DNA from: Anniella stebbinsi
Taxonomy: Eukaryota; Chordata; Lepidosauria; Squamata; Anniellidae
Direction of reading: 5' to 3'
Length of the DNA stretch: 64,000 bases
Assembly: GCA_029215795.1 (NCBI GenBank)
Contig: JARDYH010000002.1
Coordinates: 271,878,310-271,942,309, forward strand
Shown: one piece after another, positions 34,172 to 44,092 of the stretch
Layout of the letters: every line of letters begins with the position of its first letter
Numbering within the stretch: the stretch's first letter is position 1
Translations under genes and position numbers: made by a program
The notes under the pieces: generated by a model
Told to the model about the DNA's origin: nothing
Seen by the model: only the letters and a program-made list of their open reading frames with translations
Databases searched by the model: none

Positions 34172-34322
34172 CCAGGGGTGGGGAATTTGTGCCCCTCCAG
34201 AGATTGTTGGACTACAGATGCCATCACTGCTGATCATTGTCCCCATGGGCTGGGGCTAAAGGGCATTGGAATCCAAGAACTTCTGGAGTGACACAGCTTT
34301 ACACATGCTGACACTATGGCGC

Positions 34323-34475
34323 TGGCCAGATCTACACCTTGTGTCAAATGGTTACAACCGTGGAATAAAAAGCAGGAAGTAACACTATGAAAGTGGTATA
34401 TGGAATTTGGATTGTGCCCCACCAGTTATCAGTGCATTTGAATACCGCTATAAAGCAGTAGTGTAGATCTAGCCA
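34323..34475. mobile_element. MITE, ATCTACAC-ended family
   Basis: Termini TGGCCAGATCTACAC and GTGTAGATCTAGCCA are inverted repeats of 15 bp with one mismatch. Internal CCGCTATAAAGCAG matches other copies. Confidence 0.7.
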
Positions 34476-34570
34476 CTGTTAGCTCTACAAACATTTGCTA
34501 AACTCAAACTTTTATGTGGGAGTTTCATGGCTGAAGTTTCATAGCCTCCTATGCCATGACAGGGATCACA

Positions 34571-34578
34571 CTGAGCAA
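34571..34578. repeat. 8-bp target-site duplication, left
   Basis: CTGAGCAA, repeated exactly at 35433-35440. Confidence 0.9.
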
Positions 34579-35432
34579 TAGGAATGTGCACACCCCAAAA
34601 TATCGTATTTTATCGTTATCATAATTTTGGACCAAAAACATTATCGTCTCTGATAATATCGCAGATTACTCATATCGTCTTCACGATAATTATCGGAAAT
34701 ATTATATTTAATTTGCAGCCCGATTGTGCCCTATGGAGCCGATTTTGTTTTAAGAAAAAATGCCTATAACTTCTGTATTTTCAAAGTTACAGGCTTGAAA
34801 CATGGCCACAATGCTTATGGGGTATGCCTAAGAATGTGTATGAAATTTGAGTTCGATCCCTCCAACCCTCGATTTTATATGAATTTATTAAAGAACGTTT
34901 AAGTTCTGACAGGTCAAAAGTTGCAAAATCTTTCAAAAATTCATATAAAATACAAGGGTAGAGGGATTGACCTGAAATTTGGCACATATCTGTAGCAACA
35001 TGTGCTAGACATGTGTATGAAATTTGAGTTCGATCCCTCCAACCTTCGTTTTATATGAAGTTTTTAAAGATCCTGCCACTTTTTGGCAGGTCTGAATGAA
35101 CACACGTGGTGAGCTGTCATTCTGACCTGTCAGAACTTAAACAATCTTTAATAAATTCATATAAAATCGAGGGTTGGAGGTATCGACCTCAAATTTCATA
35201 CACATACTTAGGCATACCCCATAAGCACTGTGACCAAGTTTCAAGCCTCTAACTCTTAAAATACAGAAGTTATAGGTTTATTTATATGGCAGTCCGATAA
35301 TCCGATATAATTGGGCTGAAAATTATCGGATCGGATATTTATCGGTTTTTCTATCGTATCGTTATACGCATGCACGCTAAACAGCATATCGTATCATTAT
35401 CATACATTTTAACGATACAATACACATCCCTA
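34579..35432. mobile_element. 854-bp foldback hAT element (ATTATCG-rich)
   Basis: Termini TAGGAATGTGCACACC and ACACATCCCTA, flanked by a perfect 8-bp duplication. The outer 100-150 bp on each side are packed with ATCGTAT, ATTATCG and CGATAAT motifs. The inner halves are long imperfect inverted repeats: GGGGTATGCCTAAG (about 34819) pairs with CTTAGGCATACCCC (about 35209), and TTTAAGTTCTGACAGGTC pairs with GACCTGTCAGAACTTAAA. No transposase frame; nonautonomous. Confidence 0.85.
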
Positions 35433-35576
35433 CTGAGCAATGCTTTTCTAGCCCAGGTTCACTAAAAAGCAGGGAACCTGTTTGTAGGAGCTGCCAGTTC
35501 TAAACCCTGAGGGGGCTCCTGTACCTTTTGTAGTGATATAGGTAGAGACATGCTGCTAAGTACTGCTTCCGTCATC

Positions 35577-36426
35577 TAGCACTGTTCATAAATGATCTGG
35601 AATTAGGAGTGAGCAGTGAAGTGGCCAAGTTTGCCCATGACACCAAATTATTTAAGGTTGTTAAAACGCAAAGGGATTGTGAAGAGCTCCAAAGGGGTCT
35701 CTCCAAGCTGGGCGAGCGGGCATCCAAATGGCAGATGCGATTTAATGTAAGCAAGTGTACGGTGATGCACGTTGGGGCAACCCCCCCCCCCAACTTAAAG
35801 TATAACCTGATGGGATCTGAGCTGGCAGTGACCAAGTAAGAAAGAGATCTTGGGGTTGTGGTGGACAGCTCGATGAAAATGTCAACACAGTGTGCGGCCA
35901 CTTTAAAGAAGCCAAACTGAGAATTGAGAATAAAACAGCCGGTATCATCCTGCCTTTATAGAAATCTATGGTGTCACCAGACCTAGAATACTGTGTACAA
36001 TTCTGGTCATCACACCTAAAAAAAGATATTACAGAGCTGGAAAATGTGCAAAAAAGGGCAACTAAAATGATTAAGGGGCTGGAGTACCTCCCCTATGAGG
36101 GAAGGTTACAACTGCTGGGATTGTTTAGCTTGGAAAAAAGGAGGCTAAGGGGAGACATGATAGAGGTGTACAAAATTATGCATGGTGTGGAGAATGTGGA
36201 TAGGGAGACATTTTTCTCCCTCTCTCAAAATACAAGAACCAAGGGTCATCCCATGCAGCTGATTGGTGGGAGATTCAGGACAACTAAAAGGAAGTACTTC
36301 TTCACACAGTGCATAGTTAAATTATGGAATTCACTACTACAAGATGTACTGATGGCAACCAGTATGAATGGCTTTAAAAGGGGGTTGGATAAATTCCTGG
36401 AGGAGAAGGCAATCAATGGCTACTAG
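35577..36426 (+). pseudogene. CR1 reverse transcriptase C-terminal remnant
   Basis: The first part (35577-35838) reads LFINDLELG, then KFAHDTKLF, where the FADD catalytic motif of the family has become FAHD, then the conserved MRFNVSKCTVMHVG. It ends at a TAA (35837-35839). After several stops and frame changes the region 35968-36426 gives 152 codons with LEYCVQFWSSHLKKD, ENVQKRATKMIKGLEYLPY, RRLRGDMIEVYKIMHG and LWNSLLQDV, the usual CR1 C-terminal tail, ending GFKRGLDKFLEEKAINGY. Loss of the second acidic residue and multiple stops show that it is dead. It acts, in intact relatives, in target-primed reverse transcription. Confidence 0.85.
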
Positions 36427-36620
36427 CCCTGATGGTTATGTGCTACCTCCAGTATCCGAGGCAGTAAACCTGTGTGCACCAGTTGCTGCTGTTGCACCAT
36501 GTCCTGCTTTGTTGGTCCCCGGTCAACAGCTGGTTGCCACTGTGTTAACAGAGTGCTGGACTAGATGGACCCTCAGTCTGATCCAGCATGGCACTTCTTA
36601 TGTTCCTATGTTCTTATGAT
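35577..36620 (+). mobile_element. CR1 LINE, 3' third
   Basis: Encodes the end of the RT domain and the C-terminus of CR1 pol in broken frames, then the 3' UTR (TAGCCCTGATGGTTATG, CTGGACTAGATGGACCC, GATCCAGCATGGC) and a tail with TTCTTATGTTCCTATG repeats. Five-prime truncated at about 35577. Confidence 0.9.
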
Positions 36621-36780
36621 AGGAGAATCCACAACAGGTTTAAAAAATCCTTCTATGCTGTCTGTAAACTATAGATGGAATGTCTTTTGTAAAGGTCATT
36701 TTTAATTTTTTTAAAAAATTGTGATTTGTGTATTTGTTTTATTATTGTATTAAGTTTTATATTTATATATTTTATATTAA

Positions 36781-37375
36781 TAAATAAGTTTATTAATTTA
36801 TTTATTACATTTCTGTACCATTCCCAAATAGTGAAGCTGTCTGGGCAGTACACAAAAATTAAAATCACAAAAAGGTAGAATAAAAGACAATATAAAACAT
36901 AATGGCTTTAAATTGCAGCCTAAAAGTGCAACCAGAGCAAAACTTAGCAGCAGTGCAGAGATTCAAAATGCAATAGAAGATTCAAAACAGCAGAGCTAAA
37001 AACAAACAAACAACTGGAATGCTGAAATGCTAAAAATGTTTGGAAAAATAAAAAGATCTTCACCTGGCACTGCAAACAGAACAACGTCAGTGCCAGGCAA
37101 ACCTCTCTAAAAAGCTCATTCCACAACTGGGGTGCCACTGCAGAAAAGGCCCTTTTCTTGTTATCCACCCACCTCATTTCCTTTGGCAGGGGCTTCTGGA
37201 GAAGGACCCTTTAAAGATTATCTTAGGTTCTGGGTAGGTACATATGGGAGGAGACAGTCCTTCAAGAAACCTGGCCCCAAGCTGTTTAGGGCTTTGAATG
37301 TTAATACCAGCACTTTGAATTGGGCCCAGAAAAAGGACTAACAGCCAGTGCAGCTGAGAAAGTACTGGCATGATA
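36781..37375 (-). mobile_element. old L2-like LINE 3' segment
   Basis: A diverged version of the 10015-10457 segment: TTTATTTATTACATTTCTG, GTGAAGCTGTCTGGGC, then TTCACCTGGCACTGC, CATTCCACAACTGGGGTGCC and GAAAAGGCCCTTTTCTTGTT. It extends further upstream (GGGCTTTGAATGTTAATACC, AATTGGGCCCAGAAAA) than the young copies. Confidence 0.65.
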
Positions 37376-37383
37376 TTACTGAC

Positions 37384-37445
37384 TGTAAGCCACCTTGAGC
37401 ACCACTTTTGGTAGAAAGGCAGGGTACAAGTCCAAGTAAATAAAC
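37384..37445 (+). mobile_element. LINE 3' tail fragment
   Basis: TGTAAGCCACCTTGAGC then AAAGGCAGGGTACAAG and AAGTAAATAAA, a typical L2-like 3' terminus. Confidence 0.6.
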
Positions 37446-38125
37446 TGAGCCACAGGCAAATAAAAATATCCTGAGCTGTGCATGTATGTAAAATTCCTGA
37501 GAATGCTGCACAGTCTCGGAGGCAATGCACCCTCTTGAAGGGTGCATGTGTGGATGGACTAGGCGTACACTGCTGAAATTGCTGTGAGGACATCTCCCTG
37601 ATAGCATCACGTGACTGTAAAGCCAGGGCAGGGGATTTTGTCTCTTCGTCTTTTTTTTTTTAAAAAAAACTTATGTTACTCGATCAACCACATTCCACTA
37701 ATGGCACTATTTTATTTGTTTATTTATTTATTTTGCAGTCAAACATTCCAGAATTATTGCTCAAGGATGCCTGCAAGCACCATGCCTTTGAGCGAAAACA
37801 CGTGCTGACTTTAAAATAGTGTAACCTCCTCCTCACTCCCCGCGATATGCTACCTGATGCAGCAGTCCCCCACCCCCCAGCCAAGCTTTGTGGACCGATG
37901 GGCACGTTTGGGAAATTGAGGAACTGTTGCGGGCACCACCACAAAATGGCTTCAATGGAGGATGTGACTAGTCACACAATGGCTGCCGTGGGGGGGCACG
38001 CTAGTCAAAAGTGAGCTAAAGAGGTGTGTGTGAGGGGAGAGAAATAGTGAAGCTAGAGGCTGAGAAGGAGGAGGAAATGGCAAGACAAAGGGTAGAGGGC
38101 AGAGAAAGAAGGGGACAGGGAGTAT
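37446..38125. other. unassigned sequence
   Basis: Low-complexity T/A run at 37650-37668 and (TTTA)n at 37710-37733. Nothing else recognised. Confidence 0.4.
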
Positions 38126-38205
38126 TGTTTATTTATTTATTTATTTACTGCATTTCTATACCGCCCAATAGCCGAAGCTTTCTGGGCGATTTACAAAAGT
38201 AGAGA
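38126..38205 (-). mobile_element. L2 3' tip with (TTTA)n
   Basis: (TTTA)n then ACCGCCCAATAGCCGAAGC and TCTGGGCGATTTACAAAAG. Confidence 0.8.
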
Positions 38206-39117
38206 GCTTCATGGGTGTCCTTGGAGGTCCCTATTGGTACTATGGTGCCTGCAGGTGCCATGTAGGCTTTCACTACATTTTATTATAAGGCCAATCTTGC
38301 CAAATGCAACAGAGGACAGAGCCGCTGTATCTTGAATAGAAAACTTCGGTCCGTACATCTTTCCTTATTCCTAAAACTCTCCCACATGAGCAACATCTGT
38401 CAAAATGTCCTCTTCTATGCAACTGCTAAGCTCAGAGCCCTGTACTTTACTCACTATATAGTAACATCGTTTGTGACAACCACATATCCACGGGAGAGAT
38501 GAACTATTAATGCCTCAGTTATCTTTGTCGCTTACAACCAAATGCTGATTCAACCTGAAGTTGAGAGGAACTTGGAAATATGTTGCAGATATGACCGAAA
38601 ATGACTCACGAAGATATGAAATCATAAAATAGGTGCTGATCAAAATCCATTCCCAAACCAGATTAGGCAACAGAATTGTATCATCGTCTGACCATTGTTT
38701 TAAAATAAAAATAAAAATCAAATTCTACATTTATATACCGCATGCATGGAATGGAAAAATACAGGATGATAACGCTACAGTAGGTAAATGTGATTTTTTT
38801 TCTTGACCAAAATGAGTTGGCTGGCATTTGCGTCATGAATCTTTCATCTTCATTCACATATGAACATCTGTTACCATTTTTCACTTCTTAGGGTGAAGAT
38901 GGATGCAATATAAAAAGAGATGTCACAGCAGGTCCTTCACCCATGGTGCATCCTCCTGGCTTTACAATTTGTATGACAGATGTACATACTAAAGGGACTG
39001 AGCTCTGGTCCAGGCCTTCCCTCATGCTTCAGGTGAGATGCTTGGCTTTCTCAGTAAAATGCTCCATGCATATTTATTGCTTCATCCTTTGCCTTATTAT
39101 GCTTTTAAAATGAATTA
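38206..39117. other. unassigned sequence
   Basis: 38480-38900 looks unique; no exon recognised. Confidence 0.35.
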
Positions 39118-39181
39118 AAATCTTCTTCTTCTTCTTCTTCTTCTTCTTCTTCTTCTTCTTCTTCTTCTTCTTCTTCTTCAT
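39118..39181. repeat. (CTT)n microsatellite
   Basis: About twenty CTT units. Confidence 0.95.
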
Positions 39182-39336
39182 CTTTCTCCTGGAATGTGTG
39201 TGTGTGTGAGATAGATAGATAGATAGATAGAGATATTGTTTTATGACATTTCAGGGTCCAGCTAATAGGTGCTGTTCAGTGGTGGATGTTTCAGTCTCCA
39301 CCTTGAAAAGCTGAAAATTTAGCTTTTAGAAAGAGC

Positions 39337-39713
39337 TCATTTTATTTATTTATTTATTTATTTATTTATATTTATTTATTACATTTGTATACTGCCCCAT
39401 AGCCGAAGCTCTCTGGGTGGTTTACATAGGATTAAAAACAATTAAAAACAATATACAAAAATTTAAACAGCAAAAACATACAACATACACACAATCTGTA
39501 CATTTAAAAACCACTTCAACACTTCAAAAAACTACAAAAACAAAACAAAACAAACCCAGGCTCCTCAGATATTGCCAAATGCCTGAGAGAAGAGGAAAGT
39601 CTTGACCTGGCGCCGAAAAGATAACAATGTTGGCACCAGGCGGGCCTCGTTGGGGAGATCGTTCCACAATTGGGGAGCCACCACAGAGAAGGCCCTCTCT
39701 CTTGTTGCCGAAC
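39337..39713 (-). mobile_element. L2 LINE 3' end
   Basis: (TTTA)n tail, then ATAGCCGAAGCTCTCTGGG, the 3' UTR, and the reverse complement of the terminal pol codons (CCGAAAAGATAACAATGTTG, GGGAGATCGTTCCACAATTG). Nearly colinear with 56400-56760. Confidence 0.85.
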
Positions 39714-41182
39714 TCAATAGGGTTTACTTCTAAGTAGACATGCTTAGGAGAGGGTGCTGTAAACTGTCCCCACCACTCTTCCAACACACACCTAAGAAGA
39801 GACCTGGTGTATCAGACAAACATAACCTGAAAGAGCATGTCCTCCTATGTTTACCTACCCAGACTCTATGTGCATCATCTAAGGCCCTTCCCAGATGCCA
39901 CTTACAAATGAGACAAGGCCTTTTCAGTGGTGGTGCCCTGTCTGTAGAATGTTCTCCCTAGAGAGGCTCACCACCACCATTACAGTTTGTTTGGCGTTAA
40001 GTGAATATCTTTTAATTTTTCCAGGCATTTTATGAGCTTTTTACATCTTTGCACTGTTTTATCCCTGCTGCTAATTTTTTGTTTTTTGTTTTTTTATTGT
40101 TGCAGGTGGTTTTATCCTGTTTTTATTAATGCTGCTACTGAATTCGGTAATTAGTTGGCTCACTGATCAAACTTCACCCATTTGTAATGCTCACCTTTTT
40201 AACAAGCATGGACTGGTGTTTTACAATTTGCTATCAAGTTTAGAATTGATTGCAAGATTCTGAACATGCACTGCTGTTTCCATGTGTGAAGGTTTGAGGC
40301 CTACAGAGGCAAGGAGTTTTCTGTTGGACAGGGTATCCCTGAGAGGAATAGTCTCATTTCTCCAGGTAAGGTTCATTCCCTGGGGGCTGTCTTCATGGTA
40401 CCAAGTTTGCACCGCCTCCCTCCAAAACTCCACGGTTTTACTTACTGGGGTGGCAGCAGGAGGGAATGTGGGGTTTCCATTGGTCATCCAGTTACTGGAG
40501 CTGCCCCCCACCTGGTGGAAGGGAACCAATCGCTGGTTGCCTTCCACCAGGACTGCACCCCAGATTGGCCCCGGAGTGAGGTCAGACAGTGGAAGAGCCA
40601 TACTGACCTCATTCCCACTGAAAAAGTCGGGATAAGTCCCTGACTTTTTCAAAGTGCAGCTTCATTGGAAAGCCCCATGGTGCTGCGAATCTGTGGCTGC
40701 ACCATATAACTGACGTAGCACAGATTCACAGCCATCACGGGACTTTCCCCACTTGTAGACAGCCCCCGGTTAAGATTCATTTCTCCAGTTAAGTTTAATT
40801 TCCTCACAGTAGAAACATTACTATCTGTTTTGGTGGAAGAGGGTATGAAAAAGTGAGAGAGAGACAGCCAGGAGCAGACCAGGGACAGAGAAAGACCAGA
40901 GCATATGGAAGGAGCCGAAAGAAGCAGCTCAGGGAAAAGAACTTGCATTTTTGCAACGTTTACTTTCTTTTAATGCCCTTTGTAGCACTCAGCTCTATTG
41001 ACTAAATAACTTTAGTTGTAATTTGCTTGTTTGACTTTACTAGCAAAGTTTTGTGTTAAGACACAAGTGTCTGGAGTGTTACTCACCCCACATCTACTGC
41101 CTAAACCCCGCGTTACTGGGAAGGGAAAGGTAAAAAGAAGGAAGGTGGGTCTCTTAAGGAGGCAGAGATCCTTAAGAGTCCA
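39714..41182. other. unassigned; hairpin at 40511-40551
   Basis: Perfect 12-bp arms CCTGGTGGAAGG (40511-40522) and CCTTCCACCAGG (40540-40551). 40600-40770 has GGAAAGCCCCATGG and AAAAAGTCGGG blocks echoed at 45330-45430, a possible old repeat. No exon recognised. Confidence 0.35.
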
Positions 41183-41307
41183 GGCCCTTTCTACACGATA
41201 GGGGTGTAGAGGGAGGGAGGGAGGGCATTCCTGGAAGTACCTAATACGTACCATCGGCGCACAGGGACCAGCCGGGGGCCATCCCAGGTGTAGAAAAGGC
41301 CCAGGTC
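41183..41307. mobile_element. short DNA element, GGCCC(T/A)TTCTACAC ends
   Basis: Termini CAGGCCCTTTCTACAC and GTGTAGAAAAGGCCCAGG are inverted repeats. Shares the interior GGGTGTAGAGGGAGGGAGG with 7317-7767. Confidence 0.55.
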
Positions 41308-41388
41308 ATAAAAGGAACCCTGACACCATATATGCACTCAGTTGAGGGATTAACCCTTTTCTTGCTTATGTTAAACTGTGCTGATGCC

Positions 41389-41389
41389 A

Positions 41390-41428
<39 letters not shown>

Positions 41429-41689
41429 GATCGATCTATCTAGATCTATCTATCTATCTATCTATCTAGATCTATCTATCTAGATCTATCTATCTAGATC
41501 TATCTATCTATCTATCTATCTAGATCTATCTATCTAGATCTATCTATCTATCTAGATCTATCTATCTATCTAGATCTATCTATCTAGATCTATCTATCTA
41601 TCTAGATCTATCTATCTATCTAGATCTATCTATCTAGATCTATCTATCTATCTAGATCTATCTATCTAGATCTATCTATCTATCTAGAT
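41389..41689. repeat. (TCTA)n microsatellite, left part
   Basis: TCTA units regularly interrupted by AGATC, giving a higher-order pattern TCTATCTAGATC. The array is split by the hAT element 41690-43100 and resumes at 43101. Confidence 0.95.
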
Positions 41690-41939
41690 TAGGGATGTGC
41701 ACTGGATCGGACCCGATCCACGATCCGAGTCCGGTCCAGTGGGAAATCGGATAAATTATCCAATTTCCGATCCCGCAGCTGGATCGGCCGATCCAATCCG
41801 AACTGGTCCGAAAAGGCTCCGAACCGGTTCGGCGGATCGGCGGATCGGCGGGCGCCCACTGGCGCCCAACGCCGCTTCCATTGGCGGGTGCCAGCGGGCG
41901 TCCGCCGATGAAAGTGGACAGCGGGGGGGGGAGGAGGGG

Positions 41940-42620
41940 GGCGCTTACCTTCTCGGCCCGTCCGCTCCCGTCCGGCACTAGCAGCTACTACCAGCGGGCT
42001 CCGCGGCCTGCTCTAGGGTGGCGTGCCGGGTGATGTCATCACCCGGCGCGCTACTCTAGAGCAGGCCGCGGAGCCTGCTGGTGGTAGCCGCCGGCCCCGG
42101 ACGGGAGCGGACGGGCCGAGAAGGTAAGCAGGGGGTGCGTGGAGGGGAGGAGGGGGTGCGCGGAGGGGGGAGGGGGGCCCTTACCTTCCCGGCCCGGCGG
42201 CTCCCGTCCGGTGCCGGCGCCTACTACTCCCAGCCGGCTCCGCGGCCTGCTCTAGGGTGGCGCGCCGGGTGATGTCATCACCCGGCGCGCTACTCTAGAG
42301 CAGGCCGCGGAGCCGGCTGGTAGTAGTAGGCGCCGGCGCCGGACGGGAGCCGCCGGGCCGGGAAGGTAAGGAGGGGGTGCGTGGAGGGGAGGAGGGGGCG
42401 CGCGGAGGGGGGAGGGGGGCCCTTACCTTCCCGGCCCGGCGGCTCCCGTCCGGCGCCGGCGCCTACTACTCCCAGCAGGCTCCGCAGCCTGTTCTAGGGT
42501 GGCGCGCCGGGTGATGTCATCACCCGGCGCGCTACTCTAGAGCAGGCCGCGGAGCCTGCTGGTAGTAGTAGGCGCCGGCGCCGGACGGGAGCCGCCGGGC
42601 CGGGAAGGTAAGGAGGGGTG
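41940..42620. repeat. three tandem 190-bp GC palindromes
   Basis: Each unit centres on GGGTGATGTCATCACCC (central T at 42036, 42275 and 42517; period 239-242 bp). Arms run outward through GGCGCGCC, CTCTAG, GGCCGCGGAGCC and GGCGCCGGCGCC to TTACCTTC / GAAGGTAA. Linkers are G-rich (GGAGGGGAGGAGGGGG). Confidence 0.9.
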
Positions 42621-42908
42621 CGTGGAGGGGAGGAGGGGGCGCGCGGAGGGGGGAGGGGGGCGGACGGGCCGAGACGGGAGCGGACGGGCCGAGAAGGTAA
42701 GCAGTGGCGGGGAAGGGGCTTACCCCCCCCGGAGCCGTCCGCTTCTATCCGCTGGCGCCCGCGGGCGCCAGCGGATGGAAGCGGGCGGCCCCAGGGGGGG
42801 TAGGGAGCGCGGGGGAGGGGGCTTACCTGCCGGGGCTGTCCACAGCGGATGGCCCCGGGGGGGGAGGGAGTTAGGCCCCCCCTCACCCACCCGCCGCCAT
42901 TTTTTCCT

Positions 42909-42938
42909 CATAGACTTGCATTGCAATGCAAGTCTATG
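42909..42938. repeat. perfect 30-bp palindrome
   Basis: Centre TTGCATTGCAATGCAA; flanking bases continue the symmetry to ATTTTTTCC / GGAAAAAAAT with one or two mismatches. Identical at 48499-48528. Confidence 0.95.
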
Positions 42939-43100
42939 GGGAAAAAAATGGCGGCCGATCCAAAAATTTACGATTTTTGGGTCGGGATCGGACTCGATCC
43001 GGTCCGGGGGGCCTCCGATTTTGTCCGAACCGGTCCGGGACAAAATTGGAGGTCCCGATCCGGGTCCCAATCCGATCCGGGGGGTCCGTGCACACCCCTA

Positions 43101-43106
43101 ATCTAG

Positions 43107-43151
<45 letters not shown>

Positions 43152-43182
43152 GATCTATCTGTCTGTCTATCTATCTATCTAG

Positions 43183-43219
<37 letters not shown>

Positions 43220-43263
43220 GATCTATCTATCTATCTATCTAGATCTATCTATCTATCTATCTA
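43101..43263. repeat. (TCTA)n microsatellite, right part
   Basis: Continuation of the 41389-41689 array, with one TCTG variant near 43160. Confidence 0.95.
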
Positions 43264-43940
43264 CCTTTTCTCATATGTGGTTTGGTTTTCTATTTAGATA
43301 GTCAGACTCAGCACTCTCTCTCTTACTCTCATTGGTTTGGATTTCTGTTATCTTTGTTCATACAGTACTTTCTTTTATTTTGTTTGGTAAGTAAACATGT
43401 ACTTTATTTACTGCTCCTGGTGGGTGGAGTGTTTCTGTGAGAGGCTGTGCAAAAACAACCAATCAGGAAGGAGGTATATGATGTCATGACGCTGTACAAA
43501 TTTCCAAACTACATCTCCCAAAATGCACTTTGAAATTGTACATGCACAAAAGCTCTCTTAAACATGCACAAAAGTTCATTTTAAAGGAGAGCTTTTGACC
43601 GAGCTGACATGGGTGAGGTTATTATTATCTGAGGAAATAATGAAATTCACCCGCGATATGTTCACTCATCACTAGTTTTTATCTGATTTTGTTCTATGGT
43701 CTTTGTTTTACCGTCATTTGATATGTTATGCTTTTAATTTGTGCACCACTCAAGAATTCCGGTTATTGGGCAGATCATAAATGTAACAGATAAACAAAAT
43801 GTAGCCCAATATCTTCCACTACTCAGTTGACCCACCATATAAATGGTTCTGAATAGGGGTGGTGAAATTGTGGTCACCTTTACCCTTGAATTAATAGGGC
43901 CTTTATGGCCCCATTGGCGTGTGGGTGGGGGAACACGTGA
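43264..43940. other. unassigned; hairpin at 43548-43600
   Basis: CAAAAGCTCTC and GAGAGCTTTTG are inverted, and ACATGCACAAAAG is repeated directly within. Nothing else recognised. Confidence 0.35.
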
Positions 43941-43941
43941 T

Positions 43942-44092
43942 TTCCCAAGGCTCCATAAATTGCGTATTTCCCCTTCCATGAAAATGGTGGCCACCATTAA
44001 TGCGGGGGGAGTGTGCAATTTCCGGAGCCTCTGGAAATTGCGCATTTCCCCAGTTGCATTAATATTGGCCGCCATTAATGCTGGGGAGGAAA
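43942..44092. repeat. diverged ~75-bp tandem duplication
   Basis: Two adjacent units share TTTCC, AATTGCG(T/C)ATTTCCCC and GGCC(A/G)CCATTAATGC. Confidence 0.55.

Larger units (their letters stand above)
41690..43100. mobile_element. GC-rich hAT element, copy A (3 palindromes)
   Basis: 1411 bp. Termini TAGGGATGTGCACTGG and CCGTGCACACCCCTA, flanked by an 8-bp duplication ATCTAGAT (41682-41689, 43101-43108). Subterminal regions are arrays of GGATCGG/CCGATCC and CCGGTCC. The centre holds three tandem palindromes of about 190 bp. A 30-bp perfect palindrome at 42909-42938 sits between two AAAATGGCGG-type motifs. No transposase; the many 60-160 codon open frames on both strands reflect stop-poor GC-rich sequence. 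A second copy with six palindromes is at 46617-48690. Confidence 0.9.

Noticed and set aside
40221..40652. 143-codon minus-strand frame as a host gene
   Set aside because: Overlapping frames of similar size exist on the other strand and the region contains hairpins and repeat-like blocks; no known domain seen.
42622..43106. Open frame of 159 codons in hAT copy A as a protein gene
   Set aside because: Similar frames occur in all phases and both strands of copies A and B; they follow from GC-rich palindromes and shared element ends, and no transposase motif is present.
41389..43263. CRISPR-like direct repeats
   Set aside because: The spacing comes from a TCTA microsatellite with AGATC interruptions; there are no unique spacers.
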